Positions 50,182 to 59,815 of a stretch of 64,000 nt of DNA are shown here, one piece after another (within the stretch, counting starts at the first letter, position 1; the number at the start of each line of letters is the position of its first letter). Where the stretch lies: positions 1 through 64,000 of the forward strand of contig CALMQI010000097.1 in the NCBI GenBank assembly GCA_937871935.1. The letters are read 5' to 3'. The notes below the pieces were generated by a model, which was given only the letters and a program-made list of their open reading frames with translations, was not told where the DNA came from and did no database searches. Origin of the DNA: an uncultured Burkholderiales bacterium (GTDB taxonomy: Bacteria; Pseudomonadota; Gammaproteobacteria; Burkholderiales; Burkholderiaceae_C). The translations under genes were made by a program, and so were the position numbers.

Positions 50182-51288
50182 ATGACCCGCATCTCCGCCA
50201 TCGAGATCCTGCAGGTCGACCTGCCGCCGCCGGTGCCGCGCAGCGACGCGATCCAGGCCTTCGTGACGCAGGAGACGCCCATCGTGCGGCTGACGATGGA
50301 CGACGGCTCCAGCGGCACCGGCTACAGCTACACCATCGGCACCGGCGGCTCGTCGGTGGTGGCGCTGCTGAAGGACCACCTGTGCCCGCGGCTGATCGGC
50401 CGCGACCCGGCGCTGATCGAGTCGATCTGGCACGACCTGTTGTTCGCCACGCATGCCACCACGGTGGGCGCGATCACGAGCCTGGCACTGGCTGCCATCG
50501 ACACCGCGCTGTGGGACTGGCGCTGCCGACGCGACGGCCAGCCGCTGTGGCGTGCGGCCGGCGGCGCCAAGCAGCGCATTCCCGTCTACACCACCGAGGG
50601 CGGCTGGCTGCACCTGTCGCCTGACGACCTGGTGCGCGAGACGCTCGCGGCGCAGCAGGCCGGCTTCAAGGGCGCCAAGATCAAGGTCGGCAAGCCGCAC
50701 GTGAGCGAAGACCTGGCCCGGCTGCGCGCGGTGCGCGAGGCGGTGGGCGATGGCTTCGAGATCATGGTCGACGCCAACCAGTGCTTCACGTTGAGCGAGG
50801 CGTTGCGTCGCGCGCCGCGTTATGCCGAGCTTGGCATCGCCTGGTTCGAGGAGCCGCTGCCGGCCGACGATATCACCGGCCACGCACGCCTGGCCGCGGC
50901 GAGCGCGGTGCCGATCGCGGTCGGTGAGTCGCTGTACTCGCCGGCGCAGTTCGCTGCCTACGTGCAGCAGGGCGCCTGCTCGATCGTGCAGGTCGACGTG
51001 GCGCGCATCGGCGGCATCACGCCGTGGCTGAAGGTGGCGCATCTGGCCGAGACCTTCAACCTCGCGGTGTGTCCGCACTTCCTGATGGAGCTGCACGTCT
51101 CGCTGACCGCCGCCGCGCCGAGCGCCGCATGGGTGGAATACATTCCGCAGCTCGACGCCGTGGCCACCAGCCGCATGGTGATCGAGGACGGCCATGCCGT
51201 GGCGCCCGACCGACCGGGCCTGGGCATCGAGTGGCGCCACGACGAACTGGACCGCCGCGCCCGGGCGCGGCATTGCATCAACGCCTGA
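50182..51288 (+). CDS. Enolase-superfamily sugar-acid dehydratase (mandelate racemase/MLE group)
   Basis: The 368-residue enzyme has an N-terminal capping domain and a TIM barrel with the catalytic set of the mandelate racemase group: Lys166 and Lys168 in KGAKIKVG, metal ligands Asp197 (VDANQ), Glu223 (WFEEPL) and Glu249 (AVGESL), then Asp272 and His299 in CPHF. KxK on one face and His on the other are used for acid-sugar dehydration or racemisation. With the SDR, FAH hydrolase and UxaA-type genes immediately downstream, a sugar-acid dehydratase (for example fuconate-, rhamnonate- or lyxonate-type) is the best inference. The gene is divergent from phnE across the inverted-repeat element. Confidence 0.8.
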   Translation: MTRISAIEILQVDLPPPVPRSDAIQAFVTQETPIVRLTMDDGSSGTGYSYTIGTGGSSVVALLKDHLCPRLIGRDPALIESIWHDLLFATHATTVGAITSLALAAIDTALWDWRCRRDGQPLWRAAGGAKQRIPVYTTEGGWLHLSPDDLVRETLAAQQAGFKGAKIKVGKPHVSEDLARLRAVREAVGDGFEIMVDANQCFTLSEALRRAPRYAELGIAWFEEPLPADDITGHARLAAASAVPIAVGESLYSPAQFAAYVQQGACSIVQVDVARIGGITPWLKVAHLAETFNLAVCPHFLMELHVSLTAAAPSAAWVEYIPQLDAVATSRMVIEDGHAVAPDRPGLGIEWRHDELDRRARARHCINA

Positions 51289-51304
51289 TCTCACTGCACA
51301 CATC

Positions 51305-52060
51305 ATGAGCAATCGACTGGCCGGCAAGACGGCTTTCCTGACCGCCGCTGCGCAGGGCATCGGCCGCGCCACCGCGCTGGCCTTCGCCCGCGAGGGTGCC
51401 CGCGTGATCGCCACCGACGTCGACGAGGGCGGCCTGGCCAGCCTGGCGCGCGAATGCGGCTGCACGGTGCGCCGGCTCGATGCGACCGACGGCGCGGCCA
51501 TCGCGACGGCAGCGCGCGAGGTCGGCGCGATCCAGGTGCTGTTCAACGCCGCCGGCTACGTGCACGCCGGCACCGTGCTCGACTACACCGAGGCCGACTG
51601 GGACCTCGCCTTCGACCTCAACGCGCGCTCGATGGCGCGCACGATCCGCGCCTTCCTGCCGGGCATGCTGGCGGCCGGCGGTGGTTCGATCGTCAACATC
51701 GCGTCGGTCGCCGGCAGCGTCAAGGGCGTGCCCAACCGGTTTGTCTACGCCGCCAGCAAGGCCGCGGTGATCGGCCTGACCAAGGCAGTGGCCGCCGACT
51801 TCGTGACCCGCGGCGTGCGCTGCAACGCCATCTGCCCGGGCACCGTCGATTCACCCTCGCTGGCGGCGCGCATCAAGGCGCAGGCCCTGGCCGGCGGCAA
51901 GACCGAGGCCGAGGTGCGCGCCGCCTTCGTCGCGCGCCAGCCGATGGGGCGGTTGGGCAGCGCCGACGAAATCGCCTCACTGGCCGTATACCTTGCCAGC
52001 GACGAGGCCGCGTTCACCACCGGCAGTGTCATGATTGCCGATGGCGGCATGGCCAACTGA
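51305..52060 (+). CDS. Short-chain dehydrogenase (2-keto-3-deoxy-sugar-acid dehydrogenase-like)
   Basis: The 251-residue SDR has the cofactor motif TAAAQGIG (13-20), Asp at the end of beta-2 (VIATDVD), favouring NAD, NAAG (81-84) and the catalytic Ser134, Tyr148 and Lys152 (YAASK). The C-terminus IADGGMAN is typical of the FabG-like sugar branch, where 2-keto-3-deoxy-L-fuconate dehydrogenase belongs. It starts 16 bp after the dehydratase stop and is followed 38 bp later by the FAH-type gene, matching the non-phosphorylative L-fuconate/L-rhamnonate route. The substrate is inferred from context. Confidence 0.8.
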   Translation: MSNRLAGKTAFLTAAAQGIGRATALAFAREGARVIATDVDEGGLASLARECGCTVRRLDATDGAAIATAAREVGAIQVLFNAAGYVHAGTVLDYTEADWDLAFDLNARSMARTIRAFLPGMLAAGGGSIVNIASVAGSVKGVPNRFVYAASKAAVIGLTKAVAADFVTRGVRCNAICPGTVDSPSLAARIKAQALAGGKTEAEVRAAFVARQPMGRLGSADEIASLAVYLASDEAAFTTGSVMIADGGMAN

Positions 52061-52098
52061 CGGAAAACCTCTTCAACGACGACAACAGGAGCTGACGA

Positions 52099-52965
52099 AT
52101 GAAGCTGATGCGCTACGGTGCCAAGGGTGCCGAGAAACCCGGGCTGGTCGACGCGCAAGGGCGCGTGCGCGCGCTGTCGGGCGTGATCACCGACATCGAT
52201 GCACAGGCGCTGTCGCCGGCGAGTCTGGCCAAGCTGAGCGCGCTCGACCCGGCGACGCTGCCGCTGGTCGACAAACCCGGGCGCATTGCGCCGCCGTGGG
52301 CCTGGTGCGGCAAGTTCCTGTGCATCGGCCTGAACTACGCAGACCATGCTGCCGAAGCGGGTATGCCCTTGCCCAAGGAACCCATCCTCTTCATGAAGCC
52401 GATCAGCGCGCGTGTCGGCCCCGACGACGCGGTGGTGCTGCCGCAGAACTCGGTCAAGGGCGACTGGGAGATCGAGCTCGGCGTGGTGATCGGCACCCGC
52501 GCGCGTTATGTCTCCGAGGCCGACGCGCTCAAGCACGTGGCCGGCTATTGCGTGGTGAACGACGTGTCGGAGCGCGAGTTCCAGCTCGAGCGCGGCGGTC
52601 AATGGGACAAGGGCAAGGGCTGCGACACCTTCGGCCCCGTCGGTCCGTGGCTCGTCACGAGTGAGGAAATTCCCGACCCGCAGGCATTGCCGATGTGGTG
52701 CGAGGTCAACGGCAAGCGCATGCAGAACGGAAACACGCGTACGATGGTATTCGGCGTGAAGCAGCTCGTCAGTTACCTGAGCCGCTTCATGACTCTGGAG
52801 CCGGGGGACTTGATCGCGACGGGCACACCGCCCGGCGTGGGCATGGGCGTCAAGCCGACACCGCAATTCCTGAAGGCCGGCGACACCATGCGCCTGGGCA
52901 TCGAGGGGTTGGGCGTTCAGCAGCAGACCGTGCATGCTTGGAACCCGGCACTCATCGACAACTAG
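52099..52965 (+). CDS. Fumarylacetoacetate hydrolase-family enzyme (2,4-diketo-3-deoxy-sugar-acid hydrolase-like)
   Basis: The 288-residue protein has an N-terminal cap (MKLMRYGAKGAEKPGLVDAQ) and the FAH catalytic fold: FLCIGLNYADHAAEAGMPLP, the metal-binding set EIELGVVIG and NDVSEREFQ, and PGDLIATGTPPGVGMG near the end. The family cleaves C-C bonds of diketo acids. This branch, with GKGCDTFGPVGPWLVTSEEI, includes 2,4-diketo-3-deoxy-L-fuconate hydrolase, which yields pyruvate and lactate. It completes a three-enzyme route with the dehydratase and SDR just upstream. ACAGGAG precedes the ATG by 7 nt. Confidence 0.85.
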   Translation: MKLMRYGAKGAEKPGLVDAQGRVRALSGVITDIDAQALSPASLAKLSALDPATLPLVDKPGRIAPPWAWCGKFLCIGLNYADHAAEAGMPLPKEPILFMKPISARVGPDDAVVLPQNSVKGDWEIELGVVIGTRARYVSEADALKHVAGYCVVNDVSEREFQLERGGQWDKGKGCDTFGPVGPWLVTSEEIPDPQALPMWCEVNGKRMQNGNTRTMVFGVKQLVSYLSRFMTLEPGDLIATGTPPGVGMGVKPTPQFLKAGDTMRLGIEGLGVQQQTVHAWNPALIDN

Positions 52966-52987
52966 GCCAGACAAGGAGTGACCCGGC

Positions 52988-53506
52988 GTGAAGACGCGTG
53001 CAGTCAAGATCTTCACGGGAGCATCGTTTCGAGTCCCAGAACACATACAACGCATCGACTCGTATCACACACACGGCTGGCAACTGCGCTATGGGCAGTC
53101 GAAGATGTTCTCCGACCATAGCAACGACGGCAGCGGCGCTCGCGCGGCACTCAAGCTCGCGATCGTCGAGCTGCGCAAGCGCATCGCCAAGCTGGCGGCG
53201 CCGTCGGGCCTGCGGCGCGGCATCGGCAGCAACAAGACCAGCAACCTGCCGGTGGGCATCTCCGGGCCCATCGTGCGGCAACGTGCCGGGCGCAATACGC
53301 GCGACGCCAGCTTCGGCGTCTCGCTGCCGCGCTTCGGCATGAAGCCGACCACGCGCAACGTGTACATCGCGACCGAGAACACCTACACGGTCGAGAAGTA
53401 CAAGCGCGCGCTGGCCAAGGCGATCGAGCTGCGGCAGGAGGCCGAGCGCGCCTACCAGACCGCCGCCACCAAGGCCAAGCGCGCAGACGCGCGCAAGCTG
53501 AAGTAG
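52988..53506 (+). CDS. Small basic protein of unknown function, AP2-like pattern
   Basis: The gene starts at a GTG (52988) with AAGGAG about 9 nt upstream, 22 bp after the FAH-type stop, and encodes 172 residues with strong net positive charge. The segment THGWQLRYGQSKMFSDHSND followed by ALKLAIVELRKRIAKL resembles AP2/integrase-arm-type DNA-binding folds (three strands plus a helix). A second part has GVSLPRFGMKPTTRNVYIAT, and the C-terminus is a Lys/Ala-rich helix. It could be a DNA-binding protein. Its place inside a metabolic operon is unusual. I do not recognise a characterised family, and the AP2 resemblance is by eye only. Confidence 0.6.
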   Translation: MKTRAVKIFTGASFRVPEHIQRIDSYHTHGWQLRYGQSKMFSDHSNDGSGARAALKLAIVELRKRIAKLAAPSGLRRGIGSNKTSNLPVGISGPIVRQRAGRNTRDASFGVSLPRFGMKPTTRNVYIATENTYTVEKYKRALAKAIELRQEAERAYQTAATKAKRADARKLK

Positions 53507-53518
53507 GCTTGACGCGTC

Positions 53519-55063
53519 ATGAGCGCCGTCGACCTCGCCAACCTGCCCGTCATCCGCATCCATCCGGCCGACGACGTGGTGATCGCGCGGCGGCAGCTGC
53601 TGGGCGGCACGGTGGTCGCCAGCGAAGGGATCACCGTGGCCGGCCTGGTGCCGCCGGGGCACAAGATCGCCGTGCGGCCCATCGCCGCCGGCGCATCGGT
53701 GCGCCGCTACAACCAGATCATCGGCACCGCAACCCAGGCCATCGCGCCGGGGCAGCATGTGCACACGCACAACCTGGCGTTCAGCCACTTCGAGCGCGCG
53801 CACGAGGTCGGCACCGCCGTGCAGCCGACGGCCTACGTGGCGCAGCCGGCTACCTTCCAGGGCATCGTGCGCGCCGACGGCCGGGTGGCCACGCGCAACT
53901 ACATCGGCGTGCTGACCAGCGTGAACTGCTCGGCCACCGCGGCACGCGCGATCGCCGACCACTTTCGCCGCGACGTGCATCCCGAGGCGCTGGCCGACTA
54001 CCCAAATGTCGACGGTGTCGTCGCGCTGACCCATGGCGCCGGCTGCGCCACCGACAGCGAGGGCGAGGAGCTGCAGGTGCTGCGGCGCACGCTCGGCGGC
54101 TACGCGCGGCACCCCAACTTCGCCGCCGTGCTGGTGGTCGGCCTGGGCTGCGAGACCAACCAGATCCAGGGCCTGATGGCGCAGGAGGGTCTGCAAGCCG
54201 GTGCGCGGCTGCACGCCTTCAGCATCCAGGACACCGGCGGCACCGCCAAGACGGTGGCGCGCGGGGTCGAGATCATCGAGGGTCTGCTCAAGGAGGCCAA
54301 CCGCGTGCAGCGCGTGCCGGTGCCGGCGAGCCATCTCACGGTGGGCCTGCAGTGCGGCGGCAGCGACGGCTACTCGGGCATCAGCGCCAACCCGGCGCTC
54401 GGCGCGGCGGTCGACCGGCTGGTACGCCATGGCGGCGCGGCGATCCTGTCGGAGACGCCCGAGATCTACGGCGGCGAGCACCTGCTGACGCGCCGTGCGG
54501 TGTCGCAGGCGGTGGCCGACAAGCTGATCACCCGAATCCGCTGGTGGGAGCAGTATACCGCGCGCAACGGCATGTCGATGGACAACAACCCCTCGGCCGG
54601 CAACAAGGCCGGCGGGCTGACGACGATCCTGGAGAAGTCGCTCGGCGCGATCGCCAAGAGCGGTACCACCAACCTGGTGGACGTGGTCGAGTTCGCGCAA
54701 GCTGTCGGCGCACGCGGCCTGGTCTACATGGACACGCCGGGCTACGACCCGGTGTCGGCCACCGGCCAGGTGGCCGGTGGCGCCAACCTGATCTGCTTCA
54801 CCACCGGTCGCGGTTCGGCCTACGGGTGCGCGCCGAGCCCGTCGCTGAAGCTGTCGACCAACAGCGCGCTGTGGCGTAAGCAGGGCGACGACATCGACAT
54901 CGACTGCGGCGGCATCATCGATGCCGGCGAGACCATCGACGAGGTCGGCGAGCGCATCTTCGCGCTGATGCTGGCTGCCGCATCGGGCCGCAAGACCAAG
55001 AGCGAGCTGCACGGTTATGGGCAGAACGAGTTCGTGCCCTGGCAGCTCGGCGCGGTGATGTAG
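53519..55063 (+). CDS. UxaA-family sugar-acid dehydratase (altronate/galactarate dehydratase-like)
   Basis: The 514-residue protein joins an N-terminal SAF domain (about 10-95, with VVASEGITVAGLVPPGHKIA and GQHVHTHNL) to a UxaA C-terminal catalytic domain with NYIGVLTSVNCSATAARAIA, THGAGCATDSEGEEL, GLGCETNQI and LQCGGSDGYSGISANPALGA. Family members dehydrate D-altronate, galactarate or similar acids with Fe2+. It ends the catabolic run 12 bp after the basic unknown gene. Two dehydratases of different superfamilies in one operon suggest growth on more than one sugar acid, or an epimer pair. Confidence 0.85.
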   Translation: MSAVDLANLPVIRIHPADDVVIARRQLLGGTVVASEGITVAGLVPPGHKIAVRPIAAGASVRRYNQIIGTATQAIAPGQHVHTHNLAFSHFERAHEVGTAVQPTAYVAQPATFQGIVRADGRVATRNYIGVLTSVNCSATAARAIADHFRRDVHPEALADYPNVDGVVALTHGAGCATDSEGEELQVLRRTLGGYARHPNFAAVLVVGLGCETNQIQGLMAQEGLQAGARLHAFSIQDTGGTAKTVARGVEIIEGLLKEANRVQRVPVPASHLTVGLQCGGSDGYSGISANPALGAAVDRLVRHGGAAILSETPEIYGGEHLLTRRAVSQAVADKLITRIRWWEQYTARNGMSMDNNPSAGNKAGGLTTILEKSLGAIAKSGTTNLVDVVEFAQAVGARGLVYMDTPGYDPVSATGQVAGGANLICFTTGRGSAYGCAPSPSLKLSTNSALWRKQGDDIDIDCGGIIDAGETIDEVGERIFALMLAAASGRKTKSELHGYGQNEFVPWQLGAVM

Positions 55064-55235
55064 CCGCCGCCACCGCGGACGATCCGCGGGTATCGGCGAG
55101 CCGTGCCGATACGGCCACATCGGGCCGCCTCGATGACCACTTCTCCCTAGATTGCGGGCACCCAACCATCGTATTGGGGTTGGCACGGGCGTAGGATTTG
55201 CTTATCGCTCGTCGGCATCGCAAGGGGTCGTCAGC

Positions 55236-55424
55236 ATGTTGATTCGATTCACCTGGGCCGTCGTGGCGTCGGTCATCGCGCTGTCGGTGGGCTCGGCGCT
55301 GTTTCGTGTGGCGACAGCACCCGAGCGCATCGCCGAGCGGCGCAATACCGCCAAGGAGGTCTGCGCCAAGTCGGGTGGCGAGTGGGTCCGCGTCGGCCGC
55401 GAAGAGGTGTGCAAGCGCACCTGA
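55236..55424 (+). CDS. Small membrane-anchored hypothetical protein
   Basis: This 62-residue protein has one N-terminal helix (about 4-25, IRFTWAVVASVIALSVGSAL) and a short charged tail with two Cys (EVCAKSGGEW and EEVCKRT) that could form a disulfide in the periplasm. AAGGGG precedes the ATG by 11 nt. It is isolated between the UxaA-type gene and the convergent RND pump gene. Function is unknown. Confidence 0.55.
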   Translation: MLIRFTWAVVASVIALSVGSALFRVATAPERIAERRNTAKEVCAKSGGEWVRVGREEVCKRT

Positions 55425-55444
55425 GCCCGGGCAGGGCCTGACCC

Positions 55445-58400
55445 TCAGGCCGCTCGCGCCCGGCGTTCGCCGGACTTGTCTGCACCACGGACGCGCAGCG
55501 CGAGCCGCCACAGGGTGCGCAGCAGCACCAGCGTGGCAAGTCCTTCCAGCAGCGTCAGCGCGAACGCCAGCGCAACAGGACCACGCAGCGCGCGGCCGCG
55601 GAACTTGGCCACCGCGCGGTCGCGCGCAATCTCGATCGAGTCGTAGAAGCTCGGGATCACCAGCAGCGTCAGCAGCGTCGAGGTGATTGTGCCGCCGATG
55701 ATGGCCACGGCCATGGGGCGATAGAACTCCCCGCCTTCGCCGACGCCGACGGCCACCGGCATCATGCCGGCGATCAATGCAAAGGTCGTCATCAGGATCG
55801 GGCGCAACCGTTTCCGGCCGGCGTACATCAGCGCCTCCTCGCGGTCGACGCCTTCGCGCTCGCGCACTCGCGCCGCGTCGAGCAGCAGGATCGCGTTCTT
55901 GGCGACCAGCCCCATCAGCATGATCACGCCGATGAAGCTCATCAGGTTGAGCGTGCCGCGGGTCAGCAGCAGTGCCACCACCACGCCGATCAGCGACAGC
56001 GGCAACGACAGCATCACCGGCAGCGGCGCCGTGAACGAGCCGAACTGCACCACCAGGATCAGGTACATCAGCGCGACGCCGCTGACCAGCGCCGTGCCCA
56101 TGCTGCGAAACACCTCCTGCTGGTCACGCGAGGCACCGGCCAGCTCGACGCCGAAGCCGGGCGGAAACGGGATCGCCTGCGCCATCTTCAGTGCGTCGGC
56201 GGTCACCTCGCCGGGCGAGCGGCCCTGCGCGTTGGCCGTCACCGAGATCGTGCGCCGCCCTTCCGAATGCTGGATCTGGCTCGGCCCCTTGCCCATCGTG
56301 ATGGTGGCGATCTGCTCGAGCGGCACGATGCGGTTGCTGCCGCTCACCGCGATCGGCAACCGCTCGATGTTGCTCGCGTCCACCCGGTCGGCCGGGTCGA
56401 GCCGCACCGCCACGTCGCGCGTCTCGCCGGCCGGGTCGACCCAGTCGCCGACCTCGACGCCGGCGAACGCGACGCGCAGCGCCTGCGCCGCATCGGCCAC
56501 CGCGATGCCGAGCGCGTTGGCCAGGCCGCGGTCGAGTTCGATCTTCAGCTCGTCCTGCGGGTCCTGCTCCGACAACCCCACGTCGACCGCACCGGGCACC
56601 TGGCGCAGCTCGGCCATGAAGGCGTTGGTGATCTCCAGCAGCTTGCGGGCATCGCTGCCGGTGAAGCGCACCTGCACGGGCTTTTGCGCACCCATGTTGA
56701 GGTCGTCGAGCACGGTGTACTCGGCGCCGACCAGGCGCGCGGTCAGCGTGCGCAACTCGGCGGCGATCTCGGCGGCGGAGCGTTGCCGCTGCGTGCTCTT
56801 GCCGATGTCGACGTAGACACGACCACCGGTCGGGTTCACCGAGGCATTGGTCGCCACCGTCTCGCGGATCGTGCGCGCCAGCGCGGCAGCGCCCTCGACC
56901 TTCATGCGCGAGTACTCCAGGCTCGCCGACGACGGCGAGCGCACGTCGATGACCACCGTGCCGGCGTCGGACGCCGGCAGGAAGCTCGAGCCGCCGAAGC
57001 GCATCTGCAGCGCCATCGCGGCGGCGAAGCTGGCGATCGCGATGACGAACATCCAGCGCCGGTGGTGCAGCGCCCAGGCGATGACGCGGCCATAACGATC
57101 GGCCTGGTGGTCGAACCAGTCGTTGAAGCGCTGCAGCCAGCGGCTCAAGCCCGTGCGCGGCTGCAGGTGATGCCCGGGCGGGTCGCCCCAGTAGGCCGAC
57201 AGCATCGGGTCGAGCGTGAACGAGATGAACAGGCTCACCAGCACCGAGGCCACCACCGTCAGCCCGAACGGACGGAACCACTCGCCCGACACGCCCGGCA
57301 TGAACGCCACCGGCACGAACACCGCGACGATCGAGAAGGTGGTCGCCGCCACCGCCAGCCCGATCTCGGCGGTGCCGTTGAGCGCGGCCACGCGCCGCTC
57401 TTCGCCGGCCTGCATGTGGCGCACGATGTTCTCGCGCACGACGATGGCGTCGTCGATCAGCACGCCGATCGCCAGGCTCAGGCCCAGCAGGCTCATGAAG
57501 TTGAGCGTGAAGCCGCAGGCCCATACCGCGATGAAGGCAGCGATCACGCTGGTCGGCAGGCTCAGCGCGGTGATCAGCGTCGAGCGCCACGAGTTCAGGA
57601 AGATGTAGACCACCAGCACCGTGAGGCCGGCGCCGAAGACCAGCGCATGGATCACGTTGTTCAGGCTGCTCTGCGCGTCCTTGCCGCCGTCCTGCGTGAT
57701 CTCGAGCGTGGTGCCGGCGGGCAGCGTCCGGCGGATGTCGTCGACCAGCTGGCGCGCCTGGTCGGCCACCGCCACCGTGCTGGCGTCGCGCGAGCGGGTG
57801 ATCGACAGGCCCACGTTGGGGTTGCCGTTGCGCAGCGAATAACCCGTCAGCTCGGCAAAGCCGTCGCGCACGGTGGCGAGCTGGCCCAGGCGCACGATCT
57901 CCTCGCCGCGCCGCTTGACGACGATCTGCTCGAACTCGCTCGGCGACTCGATGCGCCCGACCAGGCGGATGCTCTGGTCCTCCAGCCGGCCGCGCACCTT
58001 GCCCACCGGCGCGGTGGTGTTCTGCTTCTGCAGCGCCGCCACCACCTCGGTGACCGAGATCGCGTACTCGCGCAGCTTCTCGGCGCGCAGCAGCACCGAC
58101 AGCTCGCGCCGCAGCGCACCGTTGACGTTGACCACCGCCACGCCGGGAATGCCGCGAAATCGATCGGCCAGGTCGTCCTCGGCCAGCCGCGAGATCGCGG
58201 CGTGACTCAGCGCGGTGCTCGACAGCGCTAGCTGCAGGATCGGCTGCGCCGACGGATCCACCCGGGTCAGCACCGGCTCGCGCATCTCGAGCGGCAATTT
58301 GTGGCGCACGCTGCCGATCGCGTTGCGCACCTCGTCGGCGGCCTCGATCATGTTCTTGTCGAAGTTGAAGATCAGCACGATCTGCGCGCTGCCTTCCTTG

Positions 58401-58651
58401 GCGGTCGAGCGCACCTGGTCGACGCCGCTGATCGTCTGCATCGACTTCTCGATGCGATTGATCAGCTCGCGCTCCACCGTCTCGGGCGACGCGCCGGGGT
58501 AGGTGATGCCGACCACCAGCACCGGCTGCTCGACGTCGGGGATCTGGTTGACGCGCAGCTTGGTCAGCGCGATCAGGCCCGCGCCCATCAGCGCGATGAT
58601 GATCACGATCATCGCGATCGGCCGCTTGATGCTGAAGTCGGAGAGGAACAT
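55445..58651 (-). CDS. RND efflux transporter, inner-membrane pump
   Basis: The 1068-residue protein has the RND plan: helix 1 at the N-terminus (FLSDFSIKRPIAMIVIIIAL), two large periplasmic loops, and twelve helices. The proton-relay helix 4 shows LAIGVLIDDAIVVRENIVRH with the DD pair, and helix 6 has VFVPVAFMPGVSG. PDVEQPVLVVGITYPGASPE near the start and TFALIAGMMPVAVGVGEGGE near the end are typical of the hydrophobe-efflux-1 family rather than metal exporters. The gene lies 21 bp downstream of its adaptor gene. No outer-membrane factor is adjacent, so the pump must use one from elsewhere. Confidence 0.9.
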   Translation of the reverse strand: MFLSDFSIKRPIAMIVIIIALMGAGLIALTKLRVNQIPDVEQPVLVVGITYPGASPETVERELINRIEKSMQTISGVDQVRSTAKEGSAQIVLIFNFDKNMIEAADEVRNAIGSVRHKLPLEMREPVLTRVDPSAQPILQLALSSTALSHAAISRLAEDDLADRFRGIPGVAVVNVNGALRRELSVLLRAEKLREYAISVTEVVAALQKQNTTAPVGKVRGRLEDQSIRLVGRIESPSEFEQIVVKRRGEEIVRLGQLATVRDGFAELTGYSLRNGNPNVGLSITRSRDASTVAVADQARQLVDDIRRTLPAGTTLEITQDGGKDAQSSLNNVIHALVFGAGLTVLVVYIFLNSWRSTLITALSLPTSVIAAFIAVWACGFTLNFMSLLGLSLAIGVLIDDAIVVRENIVRHMQAGEERRVAALNGTAEIGLAVAATTFSIVAVFVPVAFMPGVSGEWFRPFGLTVVASVLVSLFISFTLDPMLSAYWGDPPGHHLQPRTGLSRWLQRFNDWFDHQADRYGRVIAWALHHRRWMFVIAIASFAAAMALQMRFGGSSFLPASDAGTVVIDVRSPSSASLEYSRMKVEGAAALARTIRETVATNASVNPTGGRVYVDIGKSTQRQRSAAEIAAELRTLTARLVGAEYTVLDDLNMGAQKPVQVRFTGSDARKLLEITNAFMAELRQVPGAVDVGLSEQDPQDELKIELDRGLANALGIAVADAAQALRVAFAGVEVGDWVDPAGETRDVAVRLDPADRVDASNIERLPIAVSGSNRIVPLEQIATITMGKGPSQIQHSEGRRTISVTANAQGRSPGEVTADALKMAQAIPFPPGFGVELAGASRDQQEVFRSMGTALVSGVALMYLILVVQFGSFTAPLPVMLSLPLSLIGVVVALLLTRGTLNLMSFIGVIMLMGLVAKNAILLLDAARVREREGVDREEALMYAGRKRLRPILMTTFALIAGMMPVAVGVGEGGEFYRPMAVAIIGGTITSTLLTLLVIPSFYDSIEIARDRAVAKFRGRALRGPVALAFALTLLEGLATLVLLRTLWRLALRVRGADKSGERRARAA

Positions 58652-58672
58652 GGCCCGCTGGCTCCGCCCGGG

Positions 58673-59815
58673 TCAGGGCCTGGCCGGCGTCGCGCCGGTG
58701 GCCAGCGCGGCCGCCAGCTCGACCTGCTGGCCATCGAGCAGCGCGCTCGACGGGTTGCGCAGCACGCGATCCCCCTCGGCCAGCCCCGCGATCACCGGGT
58801 ACTCGCCGCGGCGCGGATCGCGCTCGCCGAGCTGCACCGGTACTTTCTGCAATTTCAGGTCCTGCACCCGCCAGACATGCGTGGCGTCGCCGGCGCGCAC
58901 CACCGACGACTCGCCGACCGTCAGCACACGCGTGGTGGCCGACTCGATGCGGCCCTCGGCATACAGTCCCGCCACCCGCGGCACCTCGCCGCCGGCAAAC
59001 GCCACCAGCACCTCGACCTGCCGGGTCGTGGCGTTGGCCGCCGCGTCGATGCGCCGCACGGTGCCGGCGAACTCGCCTTGCGGGTAGCCGTTGATGCGAA
59101 ACGCCACCTTCTGGCCGACCTTCAGTTCGTGCAGCCGGTCGGCCGACACCAGGCCCTCGAGGCGCATGCTGCGCGGGTCGATCACCTTGACCAGCTCCTT
59201 GCCGACCTGCGCCGTGTCGCCGGCCGACACCAGGCGCCCGCTGACCACGCCGTCGAACGGCGCGCGCACCTCGGTACGCTGCAGCATCTGGCGCGCCGAC
59301 ACCACGCGCGCTCGGGCGGCGACCAGGTCGCTCTGCGCGTTGTTGCGGCGCACTTCGGCATCCTCCAGCGCCTGCAACGAGGTCATGCCCTGCGCCTGCA
59401 GCGTCTTCAGCCGCTGCACCTGGCGTTCGGCCTGGTCGAATGCCTGGTTCAGCGCGCGCACCGACTCGTCGGCCGAGGTGAGGCTGTCGCGGATCGCGGT
59501 GTCGTCCAGGCGCACCAGCAGATCGCCGCGGCGCACCGCCTCGCCGTTGTCCTTGAGCACCGTGAGCACCACCGAAGAGACCTCGGCCCGCAGATCGGCG
59601 CGCCGCTCGGGCTGGATCGAACCAGTGATCACCGGGCCCTGGGCGCGATCGGTCAGCGCGACGGTGCGCAAGTCCTCCGGGGCCAGCAGCAGCGTGGGCG
59701 CGCTTGCCGCGGCGCGCGGCTGGCTTGCCGCCGGGCTGCCGGCGCCGCCGCCCTTGCCGCAGCCCGCCAGCAGCGCAGGCAACAACACGATCAGACAAAG
59801 GGCGTGGCGCGTCAT
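58673..59815 (-). CDS. RND periplasmic adaptor (membrane fusion protein)
   Basis: The 380-residue lipoprotein (lipobox LLAGC, Cys19) has the adaptor layout: beta segment RADLRAEVSSVVLTVLKDNG EAV, a short coiled-coil hairpin (about 110-160), lipoyl-like VRAPFDGVVSGRLVSAGDTA, a beta-barrel domain and a membrane-proximal tail. It is co-transcribed with the RND pump gene, 21 bp downstream of this one on the same strand. There is no adjacent regulator gene, and the 245-bp upstream gap shows nothing I can name. Confidence 0.9.
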   Translation of the reverse strand: MTRHALCLIVLLPALLAGCGKGGGAGSPAASQPRAAASAPTLLLAPEDLRTVALTDRAQGPVITGSIQPERRADLRAEVSSVVLTVLKDNGEAVRRGDLLVRLDDTAIRDSLTSADESVRALNQAFDQAERQVQRLKTLQAQGMTSLQALEDAEVRRNNAQSDLVAARARVVSARQMLQRTEVRAPFDGVVSGRLVSAGDTAQVGKELVKVIDPRSMRLEGLVSADRLHELKVGQKVAFRINGYPQGEFAGTVRRIDAAANATTRQVEVLVAFAGGEVPRVAGLYAEGRIESATTRVLTVGESSVVRAGDATHVWRVQDLKLQKVPVQLGERDPRRGEYPVIAGLAEGDRVLRNPSSALLDGQQVELAAALATGATPARP

